From Planctomycetota bacterium (GTDB lineage: Bacteria; Planctomycetota; Phycisphaerae; Phycisphaerales; Phycisphaeraceae): a DNA stretch of 62,910 nucleotides. Every line of letters starts with the position of its first letter. Position 1 is the stretch's first letter. The translations under genes were made by a program, and so were the position numbers. Of the stretch, positions 14,876-24,980 are shown piece after piece. The notes below the pieces were generated by a model that was not told where the DNA came from, did no database searches, and saw only the letters and a program-made list of their open reading frames with translations. The stretch lies in contig JAIOPN010000050.1 in assembly GCA_021413865.1 (NCBI GenBank), forward strand, positions 1-62,910. Reading direction: 5' to 3'.

Positions 14876-15817
14876 TCACGCGAACTGGATGTCGAGCAGC
14901 CGCATGTACGTGCACAGCCCCGCGTCCTGGATGGGCAGCACGAGCGCGTCCTTCGTCGATTCGTTGTGGTGCGAGTGCCAGAGGCCCGGCGGGGTGACGA
15001 AGGCGCAGCCGGGCACCCACTCCGCGCGGGTGCCGTCGATCACAGCGCGCTTCGCGCGGTCGAGTTTCGCGCCGATCATCGTGTAGGTCCCCGGCGCGGC
15101 GTCGATGCAGAGGTCCAGCGCCACCGAGTTGTGGCGGTGGGGCGGCTGCACCACGCCGGCGGGCAGCACGTTGAGCAGCGCCCAGAGGGTGTGCGAGATG
15201 GTCAGCGTCAGCGGCGTGGCGGCGTTGCCCAGCAGGATGCCGCGCCGGTTGCGGTTCTCCGCCCCCGGCTCGCTTGCCACAGCGGTGAGTTCCTGCGTCA
15301 GCCGATCTTTGCGGAAGAGCGTCGGCTTGAAGCGCGGCTCGTGGGGCGTGACCCCCAGGTAGTGGAGCAGCGGCTCGTCGTGCACCCAGTAGATCGCCAC
15401 GTCGTTCCCGGGGGTCGCGGCGGCGGTGTGCGCGACCTTCCCAGTCGCGGGCAGCACGAAGAGGTCGCCCTCGTTCCACTGGATCGACCCGTGCTCGCAG
15501 GAGGTCCGGCCCTTACCGCGCACGATGTAGAAAAGCTGCGACGTGGCATCGACGTCGGTGCGGACCTTTTCCCCGGCGGCGATACGGACGAACGAGGCCA
15601 TGAGATTAGGTGTTGTCGCCGGGCCGTCGCACTGGAGCTGCGCGGAGAGGTCGAACGGGATGATCCGCGTCTTGCCGACCTCGGTGAGCTCGGAAGAGAG
15701 CACGGCGAAGGGCACGGCCGGCATCTTCGGGTCGGCGGCCTTGGTGTATTCGTAGAAACGGACGTCGGCGGTCCAATCGGCCGCCTTCCGTGTGCGTGGC
15801 TTGAGCGTGCGGGGCAT
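14876..15817 (-). CDS. Bicupin protein, gentisate 1,2-dioxygenase-like
   Basis: A 313-residue two-cupin protein. The C-terminal cupin (about 210-305) has the metal motif PPHRHNSVALD (HRH 227-229) and a downstream GLWHSHHNE that provides the last histidine. The N-terminal cupin (about 70-150) keeps the fold signature (FYIVRGKGRTSCEHG, WNEGDLFVLPATG) but lacks the HxH pair, so only one metal site is expected. Gentisate and 1-hydroxy-2-naphthoate dioxygenases share this two-domain plan. Ring cleavage is possible, but no other aromatic catabolic gene is near. Confidence 0.75.
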   Translation of the reverse strand: MPRTLKPRTRKAADWTADVRFYEYTKAADPKMPAVPFAVLSSELTEVGKTRIIPFDLSAQLQCDGPATTPNLMASFVRIAAGEKVRTDVDATSQLFYIVRGKGRTSCEHGSIQWNEGDLFVLPATGKVAHTAAATPGNDVAIYWVHDEPLLHYLGVTPHEPRFKPTLFRKDRLTQELTAVASEPGAENRNRRGILLGNAATPLTLTISHTLWALLNVLPAGVVQPPHRHNSVALDLCIDAAPGTYTMIGAKLDRAKRAVIDGTRAEWVPGCAFVTPPGLWHSHHNESTKDALVLPIQDAGLCTYMRLLDIQFA

Positions 15818-15874
15818 CGGCGGTCTCCCTGATATACCTGTTGTGGAGGCACCATAGCATAGCGCGCAATCGGC

Positions 15875-15909
15875 GTAGGGGGGGGCTTCGCGGACTCAGC
15901 CCAACCTAC
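15875..15909. repeat. Collapsed copy of the GTAGGGTGGGCTGAGTC palindrome
   Basis: The minus strand reads GTAGGTTGGGCTGAGTCCGC followed by GAAGCCC and a C-run. This is essentially one arm of the repeat at 10954-11039, ending in a short CTAC palindrome. It lies in the promoter gap upstream of the bicupin gene and downstream of the P5C dehydrogenase gene. Confidence 0.65.
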
Positions 15910-15924
15910 TTGAGAACTCGATCC

Positions 15925-17556
15925 TCACGCCTCACTCATATACGGATAGCGGTGGTCGTGCGGCGGGGCGAAGGTTTCCTTGATGGTGCGCGGCGTGATC
16001 CACCGCAGGAGGTTCCACACGCCGCCCGCCTTGTCGTTGGTCCCGCTGGCGCGGCCGCCGCCGAAGGGCTGCTGCCCAACCACGGCGCCGGTTGGTTTGT
16101 CGTTGATGTAGAAGTTGCCGGCGGCGTAGCGGAGCACGTCCATCGCGTGGTCGATCACCGCGCGGTCGGTGGCGAAGATGGCGCCGGTCAGGCCGTAGGG
16201 CGAGGTGCGGTCGCAGAGAGACAGCACGCCCTCAAAGTCGCCGTCGGGATAAACGTACACGCTCATCACCGGGCCGAAGATTTCCTCGCGCATCGAGGCG
16301 TAAGCCGGGTCCGTTGCCTGGATCAACGTCGGCCGGAAGAAATAGCCCACGGAATCATCGCCCGTGCCGCCCGCGAGCACTTTCGCCGACGAGGAGGTCC
16401 GCGTCGCGTCGCTGTACCGCCGGCAGCGATCGAACGCATCCTTATGAATCACAGCGCCCATGAACACGCGGAAGTCGGCGGGGTCGCCCATGGGCAGCGC
16501 CTCGATCTGCGACACCAACCGGTCGCGCACGCGGTCCCACAATGATTGCGGGAGATACGCCCGTGAGGCGGCGGAGCATTTCTGCCCCTGGTACTCGTAA
16601 GCCCCGCGGATCATGGCGGTCGCCACAGCATCGCCATCTGCGGAGGGGTGGGCGACGATGAAATCCTTGCCGCCCGTCTCGCCGACGACGCGCGGGAACT
16701 GCCTGTGTCGCTCCGCATTCTGCGCCACCTGCGACATGATGCCGCGCAGCACCGCCGTCGAGCCCGTGTAATGCACGCCCGCCAGCTCGGGGTGGGCGAT
16801 CACCCGCCGCGTGATCTGCTCGGCGTCACCGGGCACGAAATTGATCACGCCCGGCGGCAGCCCCGAGGCCATGAAGAGCCGCATCACCTGCCAGTTGCTC
16901 AGCAGCGCCCAGGGCGAGGGCTTCCAGACCACGGTGTTGCCCATGAGCGCCGGCGCGTGCGGGAGGTTGCCGCCGATGCTCGTGAAGTTGAAGGGCGTCA
17001 CCGCGTAAACGAACCCTTCCAGCGGTCGGCACTCCTGTCGGTTCGACACGCCCGGCGGGCTGATGAGATCCTGCAGCCCGAGCACTTTTTTCATGAAATG
17101 GCAGTTGAATCGGAAGAAATCCACCATCTCGCACGCGGCGTCGATCTCCGCTTGGAAGCACGTCTTGGACTGGTTGAGCATCGTGGCGGCGTTGAGCACC
17201 TGCCGCCAAGGCCCGGCCAGAAGATCGGCGGCGCGGAGGAAGATGGCCGCGCGCTGCGAGGGTTCGAGGCGTGACCATGTGCGGTGCGCTTCAAGCGCGG
17301 CGTCGATCGCCATCGCGATCTCTCGCTCACCCGCGAGGTGGGCGGTGGCGATGACGTGGCCGTGACGGTGGGGGAGGACGACGTCGAGGGTTTTGCCGGT
17401 GCGGATTTCCTGGCCGTTGATCAGCAGCGGGATTTCGACGCGCGTCGCCGTCTGCCGTTCCAGTTCCGCCTTGAGCGCCGCCCGCTCGGGTGAGCCGGGG
17501 AGGTAGCCCAGGATCGGCTCGTTCACCGGCGAGGGTGCGTGGCGGGGGTCGTGCAT
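15925..17556 (-). CDS. pruA: L-glutamate gamma-semialdehyde (1-pyrroline-5-carboxylate) dehydrogenase
   Basis: A 543-residue aldehyde dehydrogenase of the PruA/RocA type. It oxidises glutamate semialdehyde (from P5C) to glutamate with NAD, the second step of proline breakdown. Visible motifs are VTPFNFTSIGGNLPHAPALM (187-206), GSTAVLRG, the general base E293 in VVGETGGKDF, the nucleophile C327 in YQGQKCSAASR, and the C-terminal GGGRASGTNDKAGG typical of P5C dehydrogenases. ATG at 17556 has GGAG 8 bases upstream and is preferred to a TTG at 17577. No proline dehydrogenase is fused or adjacent. It is divergent from the ceramidase-like gene. Confidence 0.93.
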   Translation of the reverse strand: MHDPRHAPSPVNEPILGYLPGSPERAALKAELERQTATRVEIPLLINGQEIRTGKTLDVVLPHRHGHVIATAHLAGEREIAMAIDAALEAHRTWSRLEPSQRAAIFLRAADLLAGPWRQVLNAATMLNQSKTCFQAEIDAACEMVDFFRFNCHFMKKVLGLQDLISPPGVSNRQECRPLEGFVYAVTPFNFTSIGGNLPHAPALMGNTVVWKPSPWALLSNWQVMRLFMASGLPPGVINFVPGDAEQITRRVIAHPELAGVHYTGSTAVLRGIMSQVAQNAERHRQFPRVVGETGGKDFIVAHPSADGDAVATAMIRGAYEYQGQKCSAASRAYLPQSLWDRVRDRLVSQIEALPMGDPADFRVFMGAVIHKDAFDRCRRYSDATRTSSSAKVLAGGTGDDSVGYFFRPTLIQATDPAYASMREEIFGPVMSVYVYPDGDFEGVLSLCDRTSPYGLTGAIFATDRAVIDHAMDVLRYAAGNFYINDKPTGAVVGQQPFGGGRASGTNDKAGGVWNLLRWITPRTIKETFAPPHDHRYPYMSEA

Positions 17557-17710
17557 GGGGGAACTCCGGAAGGTCAATCAATAATAGGAAGAGGAAGACC
17601 CCGGGGAGTTGCGGACTCGTCCCTGGGCTTGGATTCAGTGGCGCACTTGCCCTCATACGGGCGATCCCCACAATGTCGCATCGGTCGGACACTCCTCACG
17701 GGAAGAAACA

Positions 17711-19045
17711 ATGGCCACCACCCTCCGCGTCGGCGTCGGTCGCTGCGACATCACCCCCGCCCTGGGCACGCTGCTCATGGGCTACCCGGACCCGTACGGC
17801 AAGCGCGGCGGCGAGCGCGTCCGCGATCCGCTCTACGCCACCGCCCTCGCCTTCGAGTCCGGCAACGAGCGCGCGGCCATCGTCGTCTGCGACGTGGGCA
17901 TCATCGACGACATCTTCGTCGCCCAGATCCGCGAGCGCGCCTCGGCGCGCACCGGCATCCGGCCCGACAAGATCACCGTCTCCGCCATCCAGACGCACTG
18001 TGCCCCACGCACGCAGCTCGTATGGGGTTGGTGCGAACTCGACATGCCCTACATGGACGGCATCATGGTGCCGCAGGCCATCGAGGCGATCGTCAAGGCC
18101 GACGCGGCGAAGGTCCCCGCACGCATGGGCGTGGGCACGACGCAGAGCATGGTCGGCGTCAACCGGCGTCAGGTGATGGACAACCACGGCATCGGCCTGG
18201 GGCAGAACCCCTGGGGCGTGTTCGACCCGGAGATGACCGTGCTCCGCTTCGAGTCCGCCAAGGGCACGCTGGCCAACCTCGTCCACTACGGCGCGCACCC
18301 GACCGTACTGGGCCCGTGGGACAAGGTGATCTCGCGCGACTGGCCGGGCGTGATGATCGACCGCGTCGAGGGGCTGACCAAGGCGACGACGCTGTTCATC
18401 AACGGGGCGGTGGGCGACATCGCACCGCGGAGCAACTCGCTGGGGGCGATCGGCGACGGCGAGGTGGCGCTGCTCGAGGTCGGCGGCCTGGCCGGACTGG
18501 ACGCGATGCGGGCGTGGCGGTCGATCAAGGATTTCCGCGACGTGGAGCTGGCGACAATCACGCACACCTTCGAGCTGCCGTTCAAGCCGCTGACGCCGCT
18601 GGAGCAGGCAAAGAAAAACCAGGCGGAGTTCGAACCGAAGAAAACCGAGCCCGGCGCGGGCATGGCGGAGTACAAGCACTGGACCGCCGTGATCGAGGCG
18701 CACGCCAAGCCGGCTCGCACCGGCCGGCCGTTCCTGCAGACGATCACCTCGCTAGGGCCGGTGGCGATCGTCCCCTTCGCCGGCGAGCCGTTCGGCGAAA
18801 CAGTCATGCGCATGCGGCTGGTCAGCCCGTTCCAGCACACGCTCTGCGCCAGCACGACCAGCGGGAACAACGCCTATTTCTGCACGCGTGAATCGCTGCA
18901 CCGCGGCGGCTACGAGGTGTGGGTCGGCCGGGCCCTGGGGGCCTACCTGCTGGCGGAGAACATCGACGACGTGCTCGTCGAGCAGAACCGCAAGCTGCTC
19001 GATCAACTCATGGCCAAGGTGCGCCCACCCGTCCCCGCAGCGTAG
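17711..19045 (+). CDS. Neutral/alkaline ceramidase-like hydrolase, second copy
   Basis: A 444-residue paralogue of the protein at 1225-2655. It has VGVGRCDITPALG at the N-terminus, TVSAIQTHCAPRTQLVWGW in place of the THTHSAPW motif (only one histidine retained), LVHYGAHPTVLG and LFINGAVGDIAPR (the active-site loop GDIAP, closer to the GDVSP of true ceramidases than copy 1). No signal peptide is seen. ATG at 17711 begins the domain. Loss of one histidine in the first motif may mean altered metal binding. It is convergent with the DUF4091 gene, with one base between the stops. Confidence 0.82.
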   Translation: MATTLRVGVGRCDITPALGTLLMGYPDPYGKRGGERVRDPLYATALAFESGNERAAIVVCDVGIIDDIFVAQIRERASARTGIRPDKITVSAIQTHCAPRTQLVWGWCELDMPYMDGIMVPQAIEAIVKADAAKVPARMGVGTTQSMVGVNRRQVMDNHGIGLGQNPWGVFDPEMTVLRFESAKGTLANLVHYGAHPTVLGPWDKVISRDWPGVMIDRVEGLTKATTLFINGAVGDIAPRSNSLGAIGDGEVALLEVGGLAGLDAMRAWRSIKDFRDVELATITHTFELPFKPLTPLEQAKKNQAEFEPKKTEPGAGMAEYKHWTAVIEAHAKPARTGRPFLQTITSLGPVAIVPFAGEPFGETVMRMRLVSPFQHTLCASTTSGNNAYFCTRESLHRGGYEVWVGRALGAYLLAENIDDVLVEQNRKLLDQLMAKVRPPVPAA

Positions 19046-19046
19046 A

Positions 19047-20648
19047 TCACCGCAGCAACCGGCGCCGCGCGTCGGTGATCCACTTTTCGGTCCACGGGAA
19101 ATCATTGAAGTCGCGCAGCGGCGCGAGCATCTTGTCGTCGCGGCTTACGCCCGCGGTCTGAAGCAGGCGGTAGTCCTGCATGGACTCGGCGAAGACCTCC
19201 CAGCGGATGGAGTCGATCGGGCCGACCTCGGCGAGGCCGGGGTAAACGACGAAGGTGTCGCCGTACGCCCAGCCGGGCCATGCGGTGCCGTCGGTGCAGG
19301 TGAAGGGGTCGATGAGCTGACGGGTCTGGCTCTTGTGCCAGTAGTTGTAGCCCCAGTGGAGGAAGCCGCCGACGCCGAAGCGGTGGAAGAGCCAGCCGTT
19401 CATGCGAATCTTGGTGAGCGGCGTGTCGAGCAGGCGGTTGAGGTACTCGCCGCGAGGGCCGCAGCAGTAATAGGTCCAGCTCGCGATACCCTCATCGTGG
19501 TATTGCCTGGTCGTCGAGATGCTGGGGATGGGGATGTCGGTCAGCCCCTCCCGGCCGTATTGGATGTCGGAGAGGGCGTCCATCACGCGCATCCACGGGG
19601 CGACCTCACGGAGGAGCTGCCGGGCGGCGCGGTAGTTTTTCAGGTGCTCCTCGCCGTGCGGCTCGTCGGAGAGGTGGAAGTAGGACTTGTCGAGCTGTTT
19701 CTCGGCGACGAGGAAACGGTGCAGCTCGTCGCAGAATTGCTGGAGGAAATTGCGGTAGGTGCGCGAGGTCGCGCCGGTGTCTGCGGGCATGACGAGTTTC
19801 TCGGTTTCGCCGTGACCCTCGTAGATGCGGATGGAGTGCTTCACGCCCCACTGCGTGAAGAGGTGGACCCACTCCCAGTGGTCGATGCCGCACTTGTTCG
19901 CCAGGGCCATCCACTGCTTGACGCGTGACCAGTCGAACTTGTATTTGCCGTTGCCGAGTTTCGTGACGCCGAGGAGTTGGGTGGGGCGTTTGACGCCGTC
20001 GGTGGGGGGCGTGAAGGCGGGGACGTAGATGGTGTCCAGCCCGTGGCGGGCGTAGTTGAGCATATAGCGTTCGCAGATCGGCCAGAATTCACGGGACCAG
20101 GGCTCGACCTTGTACCAATCGCACAGGGCGTCGGCGTAGAACCAGTGGCAGATGCGGAAGTTTTTGCGCGGCTCCAGGACGAGCTTCGAGACGCGGACGG
20201 TCGCCTTGAGCGTGGCGGCCTTCTTGCCCGCGACCAGGAGCGTGACGTCGATGGCGTGTGTGCCCGGCCGGGTCTCTCGCGGGACCTCGACGGTGACCCA
20301 GAAGGCATTGACCTCGCCTGGCGCGGCCCGGAGGGTGGTGTCGGGGAAGAGGATGTCGGGCACATAGCCTGGGATCATGCCCCAGCCGTCTAGGTGCTTG
20401 CGCGGCGTGGCGGTGTTGTGGTGGGGCACGGGCACGCCGGCGACACGTCGGGCGACAGCGTGGATGTCGCCGCGCACGGCCAGCTCGATGGCGACCTCCG
20501 TCATGTGCTCGCCGTCGGCGCGGAACCCGACCTGGAAGGAGACGCGTTCGCCGCGCGCCGCGTCGAGGGTGAGTGTCCGCCCGCTGCCGGGACGGCCCAG
20601 AGCGAATTGCCGGTGCAGCGATGAAACAAGCCAGGCTCGGAGGGTCAT
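19047..20648 (-). CDS. DUF4091 protein, glycoside-hydrolase-like
   Basis: A 533-residue protein with an N-terminal beta-sandwich (about 1-155) and a TIM-barrel-like middle part. It contains RHGLDTIYVPAF, HWEWVHLFTQWGV, YFHLSDEPHGEEHLKNY and IASWTYYCCGPRGEY, ending in the DUF4091 C-terminal block (FLHWGYNYWHKSQ ... WPGWAYGDTFVVYPG ... IRWEVFAESMQDYRLL). The DEP and WE motifs resemble catalytic acids of glycoside hydrolases, but activity for this family is largely unproven. No export signal is clear. Confidence 0.82.
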   Translation of the reverse strand: MTLRAWLVSSLHRQFALGRPGSGRTLTLDAARGERVSFQVGFRADGEHMTEVAIELAVRGDIHAVARRVAGVPVPHHNTATPRKHLDGWGMIPGYVPDILFPDTTLRAAPGEVNAFWVTVEVPRETRPGTHAIDVTLLVAGKKAATLKATVRVSKLVLEPRKNFRICHWFYADALCDWYKVEPWSREFWPICERYMLNYARHGLDTIYVPAFTPPTDGVKRPTQLLGVTKLGNGKYKFDWSRVKQWMALANKCGIDHWEWVHLFTQWGVKHSIRIYEGHGETEKLVMPADTGATSRTYRNFLQQFCDELHRFLVAEKQLDKSYFHLSDEPHGEEHLKNYRAARQLLREVAPWMRVMDALSDIQYGREGLTDIPIPSISTTRQYHDEGIASWTYYCCGPRGEYLNRLLDTPLTKIRMNGWLFHRFGVGGFLHWGYNYWHKSQTRQLIDPFTCTDGTAWPGWAYGDTFVVYPGLAEVGPIDSIRWEVFAESMQDYRLLQTAGVSRDDKMLAPLRDFNDFPWTEKWITDARRRLLR

Positions 20649-20803
20649 GGGGCGTCCTCAAAATGGAATGGAGCGGATGGTGTCACGAGTCCAAAGAATC
20701 AGTAGGATAGTGGCTTCCCGGGCAGACCGCGCGAAGGGGGAGAGCTTCTGGGAACGTGCCCGGTAGTGCTTCGCGGGCCGCGCAACGTGATTGGGTCCAG
20801 TTC

Positions 20804-21754
20804 ATGGCCTACCTGTATCTCTCCCTCAGCGTGCTCTTCAGCGTGATGTTCGGGCAATGCCTCAGGCTGGGGCAGCGGTTCGGCACGGGTGTGCTGACCG
20901 TGGGGGCGGCGAATTACGTCGTCGCGGCCGCTATCTCGTTTGCCTGGTTTTTCTTTTCCACCCCCGATATCCACGAGGAGGTCTGGCAGGGTGGACGGGT
21001 TCTCGCCTTCGCGTCCGTCATCAACGGCACCTGTTACTTCCTGAACATGCTCCTGCTGCTGGCGGCGTTCAGATATGCGGGGGTGGGCGTCACGGTCGCG
21101 GTGTCGAGCTCCGGCGTGCTGGTCACCATGCTCGCCTCCTGGCTGTTCAGGAAGGCGGCGATGAGCCCGGAGCTGCTCTTCGCGATTTTTATGATGGTGC
21201 CGACGATGTTCCTGTTCCGGCCGCGCGAGCACCGCGAATCGACGCAGACCTCATTTCGCGGCGACCTGGCGCTGGTGGGGTGCTTCTTTTTGAACGGCAT
21301 CATCCTGGAGGTCCACCGCTGGGCCAACAGGAGCTTGCCCGTTCACGCGCTCGACGCCTACCAGGCGATCCTCTTCACGGTCGCCGCCGTCGAGGCGTGT
21401 GCGTACGTTCTCATCAAGCGCATCCGGATCGCCCCCGCTGACCTGGGCGTCGGCGTGCTGCTGGGGATTTTTAATGCCCTGGCCACTCTCTTTATCTTTC
21501 AGACGCTCACCCAGATGCGTTCCATCGTCTTCTTCCCGATCCTCAGCTGTCTGACGATCGTGGGGAACACGGTGGTCGCGCGGGCGCTTTGGAAGGAGCG
21601 CCCGTCCCGCAAGCAGTATGTGGGGCTGGCGTCCGCGATGCTCATCGTCGTGTTGCTGTACAGGTCCGATTGGAGGCGGCAGAGCCTCATCGCGCCGGCG
21701 GGCCAGACCCAGCCGGCCCAGGTCGCGCCGGCGCCCACGAACGACACGCCCTGA
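20804..21754 (+). CDS. DMT/EamA-like multi-helix transporter
   Basis: A 316-residue integral membrane protein with about 10 hydrophobic helices in two similar halves, the layout of drug/metabolite-transporter (EamA-type) permeases. The first helix is AYLYLSLSVLFSVMFG and the last GLASAMLIVVLLY; the tail is short and proline/alanine-rich. The ATG at 20804 starts the first helix directly. Substrate unknown. It is followed after 43 bases by tyrS. Confidence 0.65.
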   Translation: MAYLYLSLSVLFSVMFGQCLRLGQRFGTGVLTVGAANYVVAAAISFAWFFFSTPDIHEEVWQGGRVLAFASVINGTCYFLNMLLLLAAFRYAGVGVTVAVSSSGVLVTMLASWLFRKAAMSPELLFAIFMMVPTMFLFRPREHRESTQTSFRGDLALVGCFFLNGIILEVHRWANRSLPVHALDAYQAILFTVAAVEACAYVLIKRIRIAPADLGVGVLLGIFNALATLFIFQTLTQMRSIVFFPILSCLTIVGNTVVARALWKERPSRKQYVGLASAMLIVVLLYRSDWRRQSLIAPAGQTQPAQVAPAPTNDTP

Positions 21755-21797
21755 GCGGGTTTGGCCCGCGGATCGTCCACGCCGTATCATGCCGCAT

Positions 21798-23006
21798 ATG
21801 ACCGATCCGGACAGCCAATTCAACGCACTGATGCGCGGCGTGGAGCACGTTTACGCCGCCGAGGAACTCAAACGCAAGCTCGCCTCCGGGCGCAGGCTCC
21901 GCATCAAGCTGGGCATGGACCCGACCGCACCGGACATCCACCTGGGGCACTCGGTGGTCCTGCGAAAAATGCGGCAGTTCCAGGACATGGGCCACGTCGG
22001 CGTGCTCATCATCGGCGACTACACGGCCCGCATCGGTGACCCCACCGGCCGCGACACCACCCGCCCGATCCTCGACGAGGCGGCGATCAAAAAGAACGCG
22101 CAGACCTACCTCGACCAGGCCGGGAAAATCCTCGACACCGCTCAGGGCAAGATCGAGGTGCGGCACAACTCCGAGTGGCTCGCGAAGCTCACATTCGCCG
22201 ACGTGCTCAAGCTGACGGGCATGGTTACGGTCCAGCAGATGCTCCACCGCGAAAACTTCGACACCCGCATGAAGGCCGGCCGGGAGATCGTGCTCAGCGA
22301 GTTCATGTACCCGATCATGCAGGCGTACGACTCGGTGGTCATCAAGGCGGACGTGGAACTGGGCGGCACGGACCAGACCTTCAACAACCTGATGGGCCGT
22401 GAGCTGATGTCCAAGCACGACATGGAAAAACAGGTTGTGATGGTCATGCCGATCCTCGTTGGGCTCGACGGCCACGAGAAGATGAGCAAATCCAAGGGGA
22501 ACTACGTTGCCCTGACCGACGCGCCGGATGACATGTTCGGCAAGGTGATGAGCATCCCCGACACGGTGATGAAGAACTATTTTGAACTCCTGACGAACCT
22601 GCCACAGGAACGGATCACCAGCCTGCTGGACACGGCCATCACGCCGCCCCGGCAGGCCAAGGACATCCTCGGCCAGGTGATCGTGGAAGAGTTTTACGAT
22701 TCCAACGCGGCGCACGGGGCGAGCGACGCCTTCCGCAAACGCTTCAGCCAGGGCCAACTGCCCGAGAACATGGAGACCAAGCAGGTCCCCGCCGCGGCGG
22801 GCGGGGCGCCCGTGGGGATTCTCACGCTGATCACGGCGGTGGGCTTCGCGTCGAGCAACTCCGAGGCCCGCCGATTGGTCGAGCAGGGCGGCGTCGTGTT
22901 CAACGGCGAAAAGATCACCGACCCCAAGGCGACGGTGACGATCGCCGCCGGCACGTCGCCCGTGCTGCAGGTCGGCAAGCGCCGCGTCTGCAAGGTGACC
23001 GCATAA
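21798..23006 (+). CDS. tyrS: Tyrosine--tRNA ligase
   Basis: A 402-residue class I aminoacyl-tRNA synthetase charging tRNA-Tyr. The HIGH-type motif is HLGH (48-51) in DPTAPDIHLGHSVVLRK, the second signature is KMSKS (228-232), and MQAYDSVVIKADVELGGTDQ binds tyrosine. A C-terminal S4 RNA-binding domain (NSEARRLVEQGGVVFNGEKI) is present. The lengths of the linking regions fit the TyrZ-like subgroup rather than the E. coli type. Two ATG codons nine bases apart (21789, 21798) are possible starts. Confidence 0.95.
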   Translation: MTDPDSQFNALMRGVEHVYAAEELKRKLASGRRLRIKLGMDPTAPDIHLGHSVVLRKMRQFQDMGHVGVLIIGDYTARIGDPTGRDTTRPILDEAAIKKNAQTYLDQAGKILDTAQGKIEVRHNSEWLAKLTFADVLKLTGMVTVQQMLHRENFDTRMKAGREIVLSEFMYPIMQAYDSVVIKADVELGGTDQTFNNLMGRELMSKHDMEKQVVMVMPILVGLDGHEKMSKSKGNYVALTDAPDDMFGKVMSIPDTVMKNYFELLTNLPQERITSLLDTAITPPRQAKDILGQVIVEEFYDSNAAHGASDAFRKRFSQGQLPENMETKQVPAAAGGAPVGILTLITAVGFASSNSEARRLVEQGGVVFNGEKITDPKATVTIAAGTSPVLQVGKRRVCKVTA

Positions 23007-23032
23007 CAGAGCATTCCTAATTCACATGTAGC

Positions 23033-23117
23033 GGGTGCCACTGGTCGCGTCTTCGAGACCAGTGTCGTTCCGGAACACAAGAGCACTGGTCTGCTAAGAA
23101 GCCGACCAGTGGCACCC
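23033..23117. repeat. 85-bp palindromic repeat, copy 2 (GGGTGCCACTGGTCG)
   Basis: Same orientation and same length as the copy at 14764-14848, with 8 differences in 85 positions, most of them clustered at the centre. It lies between the convergent tyrS and citrate synthase genes, the same type of location as copy 1. Confidence 0.9.
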
Positions 23118-23160
23118 GCTAGGATTGTGCTGAGGTTGATCGAGCGAGGCGGACCCCGGG

Positions 23161-24444
<1,284 letters not shown>

Positions 24445-24598
24445 GGAGGCCTCTGGCGGTGCGCGTGCGTGGCGGGCCGGCGTGTCGAAACGGCTAGTGT
24501 AGGGGGATGACGCACGCGATGCCAGTTGCGTCATTGCAGGGGAAAAGCGGTGGTTTTGGGGCTTTGTGGATTTTCGGCCGGGCACGGGTCCGGGGGAT

Positions 24599-24973
24599 TC
24601 ACGGGCGGGGGAAGCCCCACAGCGCGGCGAGCGCATCGGCGGCGAACTCGGGGTCTTCGCCGGGGTGCCGCCCCTCGTTGCGCAGGTGGACGTGGGCCAG
24701 CTCGTGCGCAATGACGTAGCGGATGAAGTCGGCGTGCCGATGCCGCAGCGAACGGCGCAGAGCCACGGCGCGGCCGGTCCGCTGCGAGACGCCCAGGCAC
24801 ATCGGGACGGTCATCGTGAAGCCGGGCTCGTACTCGCAGAGGCGGAAGGCCTCGTCGTTGACCAGGTCGTCACGGATGGGGTCGGGCAGGGCGAGGACCA
24901 CCTCGGCCAGGTGCGCGCGCAGCGTGTCGTGGATGTCGAAGGCCAGGACCCATTGTTCGATCCGTGTTTTCAC
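24599..24973 (-). CDS. Small zinc metallopeptidase-like protein (HELAH motif)
   Basis: A 124-residue soluble protein with the zinc-binding motif IAHELAHVHLRNEGRHPGED (HExxH, with further histidine and glutamate downstream), as in SprT/WSS1-like or DUF45-like minimal metallopeptidases. GTG at 24973 has AAGG at good spacing and begins 8 bases after the tsaD stop. A longer TTG start at 25003 would overlap tsaD and has no ribosome-binding site. Likely cotranscribed with tsaD and the S41 protease. Substrate unknown. Confidence 0.72.
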   Translation of the reverse strand: MKTRIEQWVLAFDIHDTLRAHLAEVVLALPDPIRDDLVNDEAFRLCEYEPGFTMTVPMCLGVSQRTGRAVALRRSLRHRHADFIRYVIAHELAHVHLRNEGRHPGEDPEFAADALAALWGFPRP

Positions 24974-24980
24974 GGCGGCC

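Noticed and set aside
10954-15909. Repeats considered as a CRISPR array
   Set aside because: Units are long palindromes in single or paired copies with no regular spacing or spacers, and no cas gene is near.
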